From positions 1 through 49,192 of the forward strand of contig NZ_MDWE01000019.1 of assembly GCF_001715195.1 (NCBI RefSeq): a stretch of 49,192 bases of DNA, written 5' to 3'. A model generated the notes under the pieces. The model saw nothing but the letters and a program-made list of their open reading frames with translations. It made no database searches and was not told the origin of the DNA. Both the position numbers and the translations under genes were made by a program. Source of the stretch: Rhodohalobacter halophilus. GTDB lineage: Bacteria; Bacteroidota; Rhodothermia; Balneolales; Balneolaceae. Shown piece by piece: positions 42,344-49,192 of the stretch (the stretch's first letter is position 1; the number at the start of each line of letters is the position of its first letter).

Positions 42344-43207
42344 TCAATTAGGTTTTAATTTCGTAAAACAAACAATCCCTTTTGTAAACTGCTCTTCAAC
42401 CTTAAAGCCGGCTCTTCTGAATAGTAAATTGCTTTCATCAACAGACCAGAACTGCAGGCCTCCCCACTCAGCTGACTCCTGAAACAGCCGGCCATACCAC
42501 GATCCCGCTTTGATCAGATGCATCATAAATAGTGTACCGTCACTTTTTAAAACCCGCCTGCACTCATAAAGAACTTTCAATTCGTCCGTCAGTTCATTCA
42601 GGGTGCCTCCCATACTGAGGCCATCAAACGTACCGGCAAAAAAGGGCAGATTCCGGCCATCTGCTTTCACCAGATAGAGATCAACCTGTTCAGCTTCCGC
42701 TTTTAGCCGGGCCTCCTGCAGCATCACATCAGAAAAATCAACGGCTACCTGTTCGCTTTTTGGCTCATGCTTCTTCAGCGTACGTGCATAGAGCGCCGTC
42801 GAACAGCCTACATCCAGATACCATTTCTGTGGCTGCGGGTTCATCCATTCTATCAAAAGCTCCTGCTCTTTTTCAATCGGAAACTCTTCACCTGTGAGAA
42901 GGGACAAGGATCGTTTTCTCCACAAATCTTCATAAACCGATGCAGTCAGTTTCCAGTGGTTGGTACTCTGTGCAATCGAATACTCCAGCTCATCCGGCAG
43001 CAGGTCAATCACATTGTTTGTGATTTTATACTCATCTCCCTTGGCAGATGCAATGGACCCGTTAAACGGCGTAGCAAGTTTCGATACTTTGGAAGGGATT
43101 TCGATAACCTCCCGATCGTGACGTGGTGACCGGACTTGTAGTTTCATATTGAGCAATACTGAATTTTCAGGATGAACAGTTAGCTGCACTACCCGCAACC
43201 CTTCCAT
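42344..43207 (-). CDS. Class I SAM-dependent methyltransferase with degenerate Trm112-like N-terminus
   Basis: The catalytic domain shows motif I WYLDVGCSTALYARTL, then an acidic loop VAVDFSDVMLQEARLKA, and LVKADGRNLPFFAGTFDGLSMGGTLNEL (a UbiE/Methyltransf_11-type order). The target is unknown. Upstream, residues about 22-72 (MKLQVRSPRHDRE, YKITNNVIDLLPDE) follow the pattern of a Trm112/YcaR-like domain (y-I-dgIpdlLP) but without its zinc cysteines. Two starts are possible, ATG 43207 or ATG 43147; the second would begin just at that domain. The gene lies 44 nt after the DUF62 gene on the minus strand and may share the dnaN transcript. Confidence 0.82.
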   Translation of the reverse strand: MEGLRVVQLTVHPENSVLLNMKLQVRSPRHDREVIEIPSKVSKLATPFNGSIASAKGDEYKITNNVIDLLPDELEYSIAQSTNHWKLTASVYEDLWRKRSLSLLTGEEFPIEKEQELLIEWMNPQPQKWYLDVGCSTALYARTLKKHEPKSEQVAVDFSDVMLQEARLKAEAEQVDLYLVKADGRNLPFFAGTFDGLSMGGTLNELTDELKVLYECRRVLKSDGTLFMMHLIKAGSWYGRLFQESAEWGGLQFWSVDESNLLFRRAGFKVEEQFTKGIVCFTKLKPN

Positions 43208-43251
43208 AGTACGTCAGGGCGTTGTCAGAGTTGCAGCCGTGACAAATCTCT

Positions 43252-44040
43252 CTATTTCTGTATGATGATGGAGATCTGTGCACCTTTCTGAACACCTAAC
43301 ATCTCCTGTGCGTTGCCTTTGTTGATGGCAATTTCCAATGTATCTGAACTCCCGATATATGCCGCCGGCTCGCCATCCTCCACACTGTTGAAGGTGGGCA
43401 CAATCTTATCCAAAATAGTATTGCCGGCATAAATTCTGAACCGTGATGAGTTCACGGACTCCCTGATCATCTCAGATGTGATATTGGTAACCAAATTTCC
43501 GTACCGGTCGATATGAATCACCCAGCCCTGAATTCCATCCCGGTCTGAAATAGGTACCGCCCAGCGATAGGTCACCAACTCTTCAACAGGTTCCCCCAGA
43601 TCACTTAAAGACACACCGTTAGCCAAATGTGCCGCTACAGGAGCAAATATATCTCGTCCGTGAAAAGTGTTTGATGGTTTTTTTTTCCAGAATTTTGAAT
43701 TACTGAGCCGATAGGCTTCGTACTCGTATTCATCCCCGATCAAAGAAAAGATACCGTTGTCGGGCCCTACAAAAAGCTGGTCTTGAATTTTTACTGCAAC
43801 GGCATGCCGCTCTGTACCAACACCCGGATCAACTACCACCAGATGAACGGTTCCCGGAGGAAATTCCATACTGGCATTTTTTAACACCCAGGCGCCGGCC
43901 ATAATATCCTGTGGCGGAATTTGGTGGGAAATATCAATAAAGCGAAGATCCGGGCTAACCTCCAGCATCACCGCCTTCATTACACTTACGTAGTGATCTT
44001 GCAGCCCAAAGTCTGTAGTAAGTGTAACAATATTCGACAT
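43252..44040 (-). CDS. SAM hydrolase / SAM-hydroxide adenosyltransferase (DUF62 family)
   Basis: Members of this family split S-adenosylmethionine into adenosine and methionine using water; fluorinase and chlorinase are rare relatives. The 262 residues begin IVTLTTDFGLQDHYVSVMKAV with the conserved TDFG and DHYV. IDISHQIPPQDI, VHLVVVDPGVGTERHAV and GPDNGIFSLI make up the N-terminal active site, and FHGRDIFAPVAAHL plus IDRYGNLVTNI mark the C-terminal domain. The 20-residue loop of the fluorinase is not evident, so the hydrolase is the better call. The gene begins 6 nt after dnaN ends, so the two are co-transcribed. The link to the clamp is unexplained. Confidence 0.92.
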   Translation of the reverse strand: MSNIVTLTTDFGLQDHYVSVMKAVMLEVSPDLRFIDISHQIPPQDIMAGAWVLKNASMEFPPGTVHLVVVDPGVGTERHAVAVKIQDQLFVGPDNGIFSLIGDEYEYEAYRLSNSKFWKKKPSNTFHGRDIFAPVAAHLANGVSLSDLGEPVEELVTYRWAVPISDRDGIQGWVIHIDRYGNLVTNITSEMIRESVNSSRFRIYAGNTILDKIVPTFNSVEDGEPAAYIGSSDTLEIAINKGNAQEMLGVQKGAQISIIIQK

Positions 44041-44046
44041 GACAGC

Positions 44047-45162
44047 CTATGCATAGTTGTTGAGCATCACCGGCATTACAAGCATCAGCATCTCTTCACC
44101 TTCGTCCTCTTCCACCGGCTTTACAATTCCTGCACGATTTGGTGTCGAAAATTCAAATTTAGCTTCATCTCCATCTACATTAGAGAGAACATCAGCCAGA
44201 TACTTAGCGTTGAACCCGATTTCCATATCATCAAAACTGTAATCGCACGCAATTGTTTCCTTCGCCTCGCTGCTCATGTCGATATCTTCGGCACGAATGG
44301 TGAGTTTGTCGGCTCCCAGTTGCAGGCGGATTTGTCGGGTTGTGGAGCTTGAAAAAACAGAGACTCGCTTAACGGTAGCCAGCATCTGATTTTTATCAAC
44401 GCTTAGCTCTTTGTCATTGTCACGCGGAATCACAGACTCGTAATTTGGATACTGCTCATTGATCAGTCGGGTGATAATAATTGTGTTGCCGCTCTTGAAT
44501 TGTGCGTGATCATCGGAAACCGTCAGCTCACAATCTGCGCCATCCAGAGCTTTTGATACCAGGCTCAGTGCTTTGTCCGGCACGATAAATGAGACGGGTT
44601 TATCGGATGTCAGATTTCGGTTTACGAATCGAACCAGCCGGTGCCCGTCTGTAGCCACAAACTTACTTTCAGCCTCTCCGATATCAAAATAAACCCCCAT
44701 CATAGCCGGGCGAAGATCATCGGTCGAGACAGCAAACATCGTTTTGCCGATAGCGTTCTGAATCAACTCCGTCTCAGTATTCAGGGTCTGTCCCTCGTTC
44801 ATATTGGGAATTTCCGGAAACTCATCGGCCTCTTCGCCCATCAGCTTATAATTTCCCTTGTCGGTTTTGAACTTCACATTGTGCGAAGCATCCACTTCAA
44901 AGAAAACCGATATATCCGGCAGCTGTCTCAATGTTTCCAGAAGACGCTTGGCGGGAATTGCCACAGCACCTTCTTCTTCAATTTCGGCATCAATATATTC
45001 AATGATGGAAATCTCCAGGTCGGTTGCCGTCAACTTCAGCCGTCCGTCTTCCGATTCGAACAGAACAGTCTCTAAAATAGGAAGTGTTGCTTTGCTTGGA
45101 ACCGCACCGAAAACTGCTGAGAGTCCCTGGTTTAAATCACTGCTGGATACATTAAATTTCAT
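44047..45162 (-). CDS. dnaN: DNA polymerase III beta subunit (sliding clamp)
   Basis: DnaN is the ring that holds replicative polymerase on DNA. The 371 residues show the three clamp domains: MKFNVSSSDLNQGLSAVFGAVPSK and LPILETVLFE, then AVSTDDLRPAMMGVYF with VATDGHRLVRF, then NEQYPNYESVIPRDND and GFNAKYLADVLSNVDGDEA. The usual C-terminal peptide-binding hydrophobic tail is present as MLMLVMPVML. It is not accompanied by dnaA or recF here, so it is not next to the origin as in many bacteria. DUF62 and a methyltransferase lie downstream. The ATG at 45162 is divergent from miaA across about 200 nt with no exact -7 box. Confidence 0.97.
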   Translation of the reverse strand: MKFNVSSSDLNQGLSAVFGAVPSKATLPILETVLFESEDGRLKLTATDLEISIIEYIDAEIEEEGAVAIPAKRLLETLRQLPDISVFFEVDASHNVKFKTDKGNYKLMGEEADEFPEIPNMNEGQTLNTETELIQNAIGKTMFAVSTDDLRPAMMGVYFDIGEAESKFVATDGHRLVRFVNRNLTSDKPVSFIVPDKALSLVSKALDGADCELTVSDDHAQFKSGNTIIITRLINEQYPNYESVIPRDNDKELSVDKNQMLATVKRVSVFSSSTTRQIRLQLGADKLTIRAEDIDMSSEAKETIACDYSFDDMEIGFNAKYLADVLSNVDGDEAKFEFSTPNRAGIVKPVEEDEGEEMLMLVMPVMLNNYA

Positions 45163-45368
45163 AATCAGATATCAATCTATTTTAAAGGTCTGATGAGTCT
45201 CTTTTTTTTGAAAATTGCAGGCTCTTTCAAAAAGCCCATACTAACAAATCCTGCCCCTTCCTGCAACTGTAAAGTAAGGTCTTTGGCAGACAATTTCATC
45301 GGTTAAACTGCTTTAGCTACAGGATTTCTATCTGTAGAGTTCCGTGATATCCGGTATCTTACATCACC
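45163..45368. other. Divergent dnaN-miaA intergenic region
   Basis: The 206-nt gap must contain both promoters, but I found no exact TAnnTTTG box, no strong hairpin and no RNA gene. Confidence 0.5.
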
Positions 45369-46301
45369 ATGAAAAAACGAATCATTATTGCCGGCCCCAC
45401 AGCTTCGGGCAAAAGCTCGCTGGCCATTGCACTTGCTTTAAGAAACAACTCAGAAATCATCTCTGTAGATTCACGCCAGTGCTATAAAAAAATTGATATC
45501 GGCACAGCAAAGCCAACACCTGACGAGCTCCGGCTGGTTCCACACCACAACATCTCCGAACTGGATTTGAATGAAGAGGACAGTGTTGCAAAATTCAGAG
45601 AACGTGCGCTGGCAACCGCCGATAAGATTGAATCGGGTGGAAAAAATGTGATATTTTGTGGCGGCAGCACACTTCACCTTAAGTCGCTGATTCAGCCCCT
45701 CGATGACATTCCCGCTTCGGATAAGAAAAATATTGAATCTTTAAATTTGCAGGCAGACCGGGAGGGAGTAGAAAATCTCTACAATAGATTGAAGGAAGTT
45801 GACCCCGATTATGCAGAACGAATGGATGGCATGAACCGCCAACGAATCATTCGTGCGCTCGATGTTTGGCAGCAAACAGGGAAACCGTTTAGCAGCTTTC
45901 ACTCAAATAATGAGATTGAACTTCCCGAACATGTTTACTTTTTTGCACTGCATCATCCGCGCAAGATTCTGCACAAACGAATTGAAAAGCGTACCGATGA
46001 GATGATACGACGGGGATTGGCAGAAGAGACAAAATCTTTGCTTGAACAAGGATATAGCCCGGATCTCCAGGCACTTCAAACCGTTGGGTACCGGCAGGCA
46101 ATTCAATTTCTAAATGGTGAAATTTCAGAACAGCAAATGATCGCCGACATAAAAACAGCAACCCGAAGATATGCCAAGCGGCAGATCACATGGCTGCGGC
46201 GGTGGCCATTTGTCGAGTGGATCAACCGCCATGAAAAATCTGAGGAAGAGTGTGTTCAATACATCCAACAACGGGTAGCAGCTAAGTCGCAGAAAGGTTA
46301 A
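45369..46301 (+). CDS. miaA: tRNA dimethylallyltransferase
   Basis: MiaA adds a dimethylallyl group to A37 of tRNAs reading UNN codons. The P-loop is GPTASGKSS (residues 9-17). DSRQCYKKIDIGTAKPT, VPHHNISELDLNEEDSVAKF, IFCGGSTLHLKSL and RMDGMNRQRIIRALDVWQQTGKP are all conserved family blocks, and RRYAKRQITWLRRWP is the C-terminal signature. Length (310) is normal. It starts a dense plus-strand run; purS follows 35 nt after the stop. The start at 45369 has no clear ribosome site, common in this window. Confidence 0.97.
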   Translation: MKKRIIIAGPTASGKSSLAIALALRNNSEIISVDSRQCYKKIDIGTAKPTPDELRLVPHHNISELDLNEEDSVAKFRERALATADKIESGGKNVIFCGGSTLHLKSLIQPLDDIPASDKKNIESLNLQADREGVENLYNRLKEVDPDYAERMDGMNRQRIIRALDVWQQTGKPFSSFHSNNEIELPEHVYFFALHHPRKILHKRIEKRTDEMIRRGLAEETKSLLEQGYSPDLQALQTVGYRQAIQFLNGEISEQQMIADIKTATRRYAKRQITWLRRWPFVEWINRHEKSEEECVQYIQQRVAAKSQKG

Positions 46302-46336
46302 CTTATACACATTCCTAAAACCGCCAAAAACCACTT

Positions 46337-46585
46337 ATGTACAAAGCAATAGTTAACGTTACGCTGAGAAAATCGATCCTCGATCCAAAAGGAAAAGCTA
46401 CCCACCATGCGCTTCAGAATTTGGGATTGACGGACATCAATAATGTACGGATCGGCAAACTGATTGAGCTCGATATTGATGCAAGCTCTAAAGATGAAGC
46501 GCAAAAAATTGCCGATACTGCCTGCTCTCAACTTCTGGCTAATGAGGTAATGGAAGATTACACCATTCAGATCGAAAAACAGTAA
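46337..46585 (+). CDS. purS: Phosphoribosylformylglycinamidine synthase subunit PurS
   Basis: PurS is the 82-residue structural subunit that links the PurL and PurQ subunits of the FGAM synthase complex in purine synthesis. The sequence begins MYKAIVNVTLRKSILDPKGKATHHALQ, with the typical RKSILDPQG-like turn, and continues with VRIGKLIELDID and EVMEDYTIQIEKQ. Size and the beginning-to-end pattern match PurS. purQ lies 345 nt downstream, with clpS inserted between them; purL is not in the window. Confidence 0.95.
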   Translation: MYKAIVNVTLRKSILDPKGKATHHALQNLGLTDINNVRIGKLIELDIDASSKDEAQKIADTACSQLLANEVMEDYTIQIEKQ

Positions 46586-46592
46586 TACAGCT

Positions 46593-46925
46593 ATGTTCTC
46601 AATCACAAACGTATGGATGACTCAATGTTCGGCAGACAAACCTGCCGAAACTCCCGATGCGGATGTGCTTGAGAAAACGGAAGAGGATGAATCGATCGAC
46701 ACTCCCTGGCGTGTCATCTTATATGATGATGATGTTCACACATTTGATGAAGTGATCAATCAATTAATTAAAGCGCTTGGGTGCAGTGTTCAACAGGCCG
46801 AAAATTACACCTTACAGGTTCATAACGAAGGAAAGGCCACTGTTTTTGAAGGCAGCTTTGAAGAGTGTCTGAAGGTCAATTCCGTTTTACAGGAAATTCA
46901 ACTTATCACAGAAATTAAAGGGTAA
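46593..46925 (+). CDS. clpS: ClpS-like Clp protease adaptor
   Basis: ClpS delivers N-end-rule substrates to the ClpAP (or ClpCP) protease. After a 35-residue acidic, flexible N-terminal part, the core reads PWRVILYDDDVHTFDEVINQLIKALGCS then AENYTLQVHNEGKATVFEGSFEEC. The DDD-x-HTF and VHNEGKA segments correspond to the residues that form the N-degron pocket and contact the Clp N-domain. The in-frame ATG at 46617 is an alternative start within the flexible part. The gene sits 7 nt after purS and 4 nt before purQ, so it is embedded in a purine operon, with which it has no known functional link. Confidence 0.9.
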   Translation: MFSITNVWMTQCSADKPAETPDADVLEKTEEDESIDTPWRVILYDDDVHTFDEVINQLIKALGCSVQQAENYTLQVHNEGKATVFEGSFEECLKVNSVLQEIQLITEIKG

Positions 46926-46929
46926 TACC

Positions 46930-47631
46930 GTGTCAAAAAAAATTGGAGTGATCGTTTTCCCGGGATCTAATTGCGATCACGATGCATACCACGCAATGAA
47001 ACATGTAATGAACGCAGAAACCAAATTTCTGTGGCATAAAGATACCGACCTGTCAGACATCGATCTGCTGATTGTTCCCGGCGGCTTCTCCTATGGCGAT
47101 TACCTCCGGTCCGGTGCCATTGCCCGCTTCTCTCCGATTATGAACTCTGTTGTGGAGTACGCTCAAAAAGGGAATCCGGTTCTCGGAATTTGTAACGGCT
47201 TCCAGATTTTACTTGAATCGAGCCTGCTGCCGGGTGCCATGCTTCATAATGAAAAGCTCCGCTTTGTTTGCAAGAATGTACATATTCGAGTTGAAAGCAC
47301 CCGATCACTCTTTACCGGGGCTATGCAGAAAGGGCAGGTAATCAATATTCCCGTCTCGCACGGCGAAGGAAATTATTTTATTGACGAGGATGGACTTGCT
47401 TCACTCGAAGAGAACGATCAGATTGCGTTCCGGTATTGCGATGAAGAAGGAAATTTGACAGTTGAATCCAATTTTAACGGTTCTGTCTCCGCGATTGCAG
47501 GAGTCACCAACAAGCCGGGGAATGTACTCGGTATGATGCCGCACCCTGAAAGAGCTATGGAAAAAGTGCTCGGCTCTGATGACGGAAAACTCTTCTTCGA
47601 TTCTGTTTTTGACCGATTGGAAATCGCTTAA
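46930..47631 (+). CDS. purQ: Phosphoribosylformylglycinamidine synthase subunit PurQ (glutaminase)
   Basis: PurQ releases ammonia from glutamine for FGAM synthase. Translation starts at a GTG (46930). The 233 residues open KKIGVIVFPGSNCDHDAYHA, with the class I amidotransferase nucleophile Cys88 in PVLGICNGFQILLE. The His-Glu pair appears in GMMPHPERAME, and GGFSYGDYLRSGAIARFSPIM is typical of PurQ. It follows clpS by 4 nt and ends 3 nt before the M42 peptidase start, so the run is one operon. The PurL catalytic subunit must be elsewhere. Confidence 0.96.
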   Translation: MSKKIGVIVFPGSNCDHDAYHAMKHVMNAETKFLWHKDTDLSDIDLLIVPGGFSYGDYLRSGAIARFSPIMNSVVEYAQKGNPVLGICNGFQILLESSLLPGAMLHNEKLRFVCKNVHIRVESTRSLFTGAMQKGQVINIPVSHGEGNYFIDEDGLASLEENDQIAFRYCDEEGNLTVESNFNGSVSAIAGVTNKPGNVLGMMPHPERAMEKVLGSDDGKLFFDSVFDRLEIA

Positions 47632-47634
47632 TTG

Positions 47635-48678
47635 ATGAGCCTCAACGTCGACTTACTCAACGAGATTATTGCCGCACCCGGTGCACCGGGACATGAATCG
47701 GGTATTCGGGATACCATTGTGAAGCATGTTAAACCCCATGTGGATGAGTATCAAACCGATCGCATGGGCAATCTGATTGTTCGTTTAAAAGGAGACGGGC
47801 CAAAAGTGATGGCCTCGGCCCACATGGACGAAATCTCACTTATTTCAACCCATGTTGACAATAACGGGTTTATCCGGTTTTCTACGTTGGGCGGGTTTGA
47901 TCCTGAAACGCTCATCACCCAACGGGTATTAATTCACGGAAAGGAGACAATCCCAGGAGTGATTGGATCAAAACCGATTCACATTCAAACCGAGAGTGAG
48001 AAAAAGTCCAAATCAAATCTCAAGAACCTATTTATTGATACCGGGCTACCTGCAGACAAGGTAAAAGAACTCATTCCCAACGGCACACCCATCACCAGAG
48101 ACAGGGATCTTCTCAAACTCGGTGACTGTTTCTCATCAAAATCCCTTGATAACCGCATTTCTGTTTACATTCTGATTGAAGCCATTCGTCGGGCATCCAA
48201 TACAAATTGTGATTTTTACGGTGTATTTACCGTTCAGGAAGAGGTTGGGATTCGCGGAGCACGGGTGGCGGCACAGTCAATTCAACCCGATATCGGGCTG
48301 AATCTTGATGTGACCCTGGCCAACGACCTGCCCGGTGTTGGCGATCATGAAGTGTGTACAAAACTGGGGGAGGGAATCGGTATTAAGATTATGGATAAGA
48401 GCGTAATCTGCACACCTTCACTTGTAAATTTTATCGAGCAATTAGCTGATGATCATAACGTTTCGTATCAGCGAGAGGTATTAACAGCAGGCGGAACCGA
48501 CACCTCAGCCATGCAGTACCTGGTTGGAATTGGAAGTCATGTCACCTCAATCTCATGCCCGGTTCGCTATATCCATAGCACGGCAGAGACCTGCTCCATC
48601 AAAGATGTGGAGGCCGGTATCGAACTGACTGCACTCTGTATTGAGAATATTGGTTCATACAAATTTACAGATGAATAG
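47635..48678 (+). CDS. M42-family aminopeptidase
   Basis: M42 enzymes are cobalt- or zinc-dependent aminopeptidases that assemble into tetrahedral dodecamers in the cytosol and trim peptides. Metal and catalytic residues can be read in order: [11 protein letters not shown] (His and Asp), [16 protein letters not shown] (Asp), [12 protein letters not shown] (Glu-Glu), [10 protein letters not shown] (Asp) and YIHSTAETC (His). A TTG at 47632 is in frame, but the ATG at 47635 is the sensible start. Length (347) is standard. It begins 3 nt after purQ and its stop overlaps the lptB start by 8 nt. A link with the neighbouring ClpS in peptide turnover is possible but is only inference. Confidence 0.95.
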   Translation: MSLNVDLLNEIIAAPGAPGHESGIRDTIVKHVKPHVDEYQTDRMGNLIVRLKGDGPKVMASAHMDEISLISTHVDNNGFIRFSTLGGFDPETLITQRVLIHGKETIPGVIGSKPIHIQTESEKKSKSNLKNLFIDTGLPADKVKELIPNGTPITRDRDLLKLGDCFSSKSLDNRISVYILIEAIRRASNTNCDFYGVFTVQEEVGIRGARVAAQSIQPDIGLNLDVTLANDLPGVGDHEVCTKLGEGIGIKIMDKSVICTPSLVNFIEQLADDHNVSYQREVLTAGGTDTSAMQYLVGIGSHVTSISCPVRYIHSTAETCSIKDVEAGIELTALCIENIGSYKFTDE

Positions 48679-49192
48679 AACAGATCAACATACCGACCCC
48701 ATGAAGCTTCACAGCCATGATCTGGTCAAAAGTTATCGCAAGCGTGTGGTTGTGGATAATGTGTCGATCAATGTAAATCAGGGTGAAATTGTAGGGCTTC
48801 TCGGCCCGAATGGAGCCGGTAAAACAACCACCTTCAATATGTTTACCGGCATTGTCAAACCCAATTCCGGCAGTGTCTATCTCAATGAAAAAAACATTAC
48901 ACGCAAGCCGATGTATCAGCGGGCACGAATGGGAGTGGGGTACCTGGCACAGGAGGCGAGTGTCTTTAGAAATTTATCGGTTCGGGATAATCTGCGATCG
49001 ATTCTCGAATTTCATAAATATTCTAAAAAAGAGATCAAGCAACGTGTGGATGAACTTGTAGAAGAGTTCGGCTTACAAAAAGTTGTAAACAACAAGGGCT
49101 ACAGTCTCTCAGGTGGCGAACGGCGACGTACAGAAATTGCCCGTGCGTTAGTAACTGACCCAAAATTTATTCTGTTGGATGAGCCGTTTGCC
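48671..49192 (+). CDS. lptB: LPS export ABC transporter ATP-binding protein, 5' part
   Basis: LptB powers extraction of lipopolysaccharide from the inner membrane through the Lpt bridge. The 174 codons in the window show the Walker A motif [14 protein letters not shown], the Q-loop [15 protein letters not shown], the signature [17 protein letters not shown] and the Walker [10 protein letters not shown] at the window edge. The order and the phrases LAQEASVFR and [11 protein letters not shown] are LptB-specific among ABC ATPases. The ATG at 48671 overlaps the M42 stop; an in-frame ATG at 48701 ([15 protein letters not shown]) is the start most like other LptB proteins. The gene continues beyond 49192. 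Confidence 0.95.
   Translation, partial: MNRTDQHTDPMKLHSHDLVKSYRKRVVVDNVSINVNQGEIVGLLGPNGAGKTTTFNMFTGIVKPNSGSVYLNEKNITRKPMYQRARMGVGYLAQEASVFRNLSVRDNLRSILEFHKYSKKEIKQRVDELVEEFGLQKVVNNKGYSLSGGERRRTEIARALVTDPKFILLDEPFA

Noticed and set aside
1-49192. tRNA and rRNA genes
   Set aside because: I looked for GTTCGANTC-type T-arms, cloverleaf-sized palindromes and rRNA motifs in the gaps and saw none. A covariance-model scan would be decisive.

Overview
The window looks like a chromosomal segment of a marine-type member of the Bacteroidota/Balneolota/Rhodothermota group, most like Balneolota. The reasons are two SusC/SusD pairs with an ECF sigma factor and FecR anti-sigma factor, a secreted protease ending in a type IX secretion sorting domain of the 'NYPNPFNPST' kind, TAnnTTTG promoter boxes, few strong Shine-Dalgarno sites, and short GC-rich palindromes in many gaps. 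The species assignment is inference. I saw no rRNA, tRNA, CRISPR array, prophage or intact insertion sequence.

Layout. 1-35: first 11 codons of a minus-strand 2-oxoacid dehydrogenase E2. 303-2406: a small membrane protein and an AbgT-type transporter. 2407-6742: carAB behind a leader with a promoter, a small ORF and an intrinsic terminator; CarB lacks the C-terminal allosteric domain. 6887-10434: a compact ddl / solute-binding lipoprotein / nadK operon. 10564-11520: malate dehydrogenase. 11748-14048: three N-terminally anchored proteins with minor-pilin architecture but no canonical prepilin cleavage motif. 14066-15881 (minus): overlapping rluA-family and trhO genes. 16172-17926: secreted HExxH protease with sorting domain. 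17927-18351: palindrome island. 18352-19722 (minus): PBP4-type carboxypeptidase.

20132-31915 is a nutrient-uptake and signalling block: SusC1-SusD1, then ECF sigma, FecR, and SusC2-SusD2. SusC2 carries the STN signalling domain that SusC1 lacks, so the second half is a FecI/FecR/FecA-like trans-envelope switch. 31949-39816 (minus) holds an AraC-MGMT repair protein and three exported hydrolases (S45 acylase, D-aminoacylase-like amidohydrolase, S9 peptidase), with dispersed hairpin repeats between them. 39984-42298: a small unknown protein and argS. 42344-45162 (minus): dnaN, a DUF62 SAM hydrolase and a methyltransferase. 45369-49192: a dense plus-strand run of miaA, purS, clpS, purQ, an M42 aminopeptidase and the start of lptB.

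The observations most worth checking are the car leader (a possible arginine-codon attenuator paired with an allosteric-domain-less CarB), the pilin-like trio, the sigma/FecR/SusCD block with an inverted repeat at the sigma promoter, and terminator hairpins embedded in the 3' coding ends of convergent genes.
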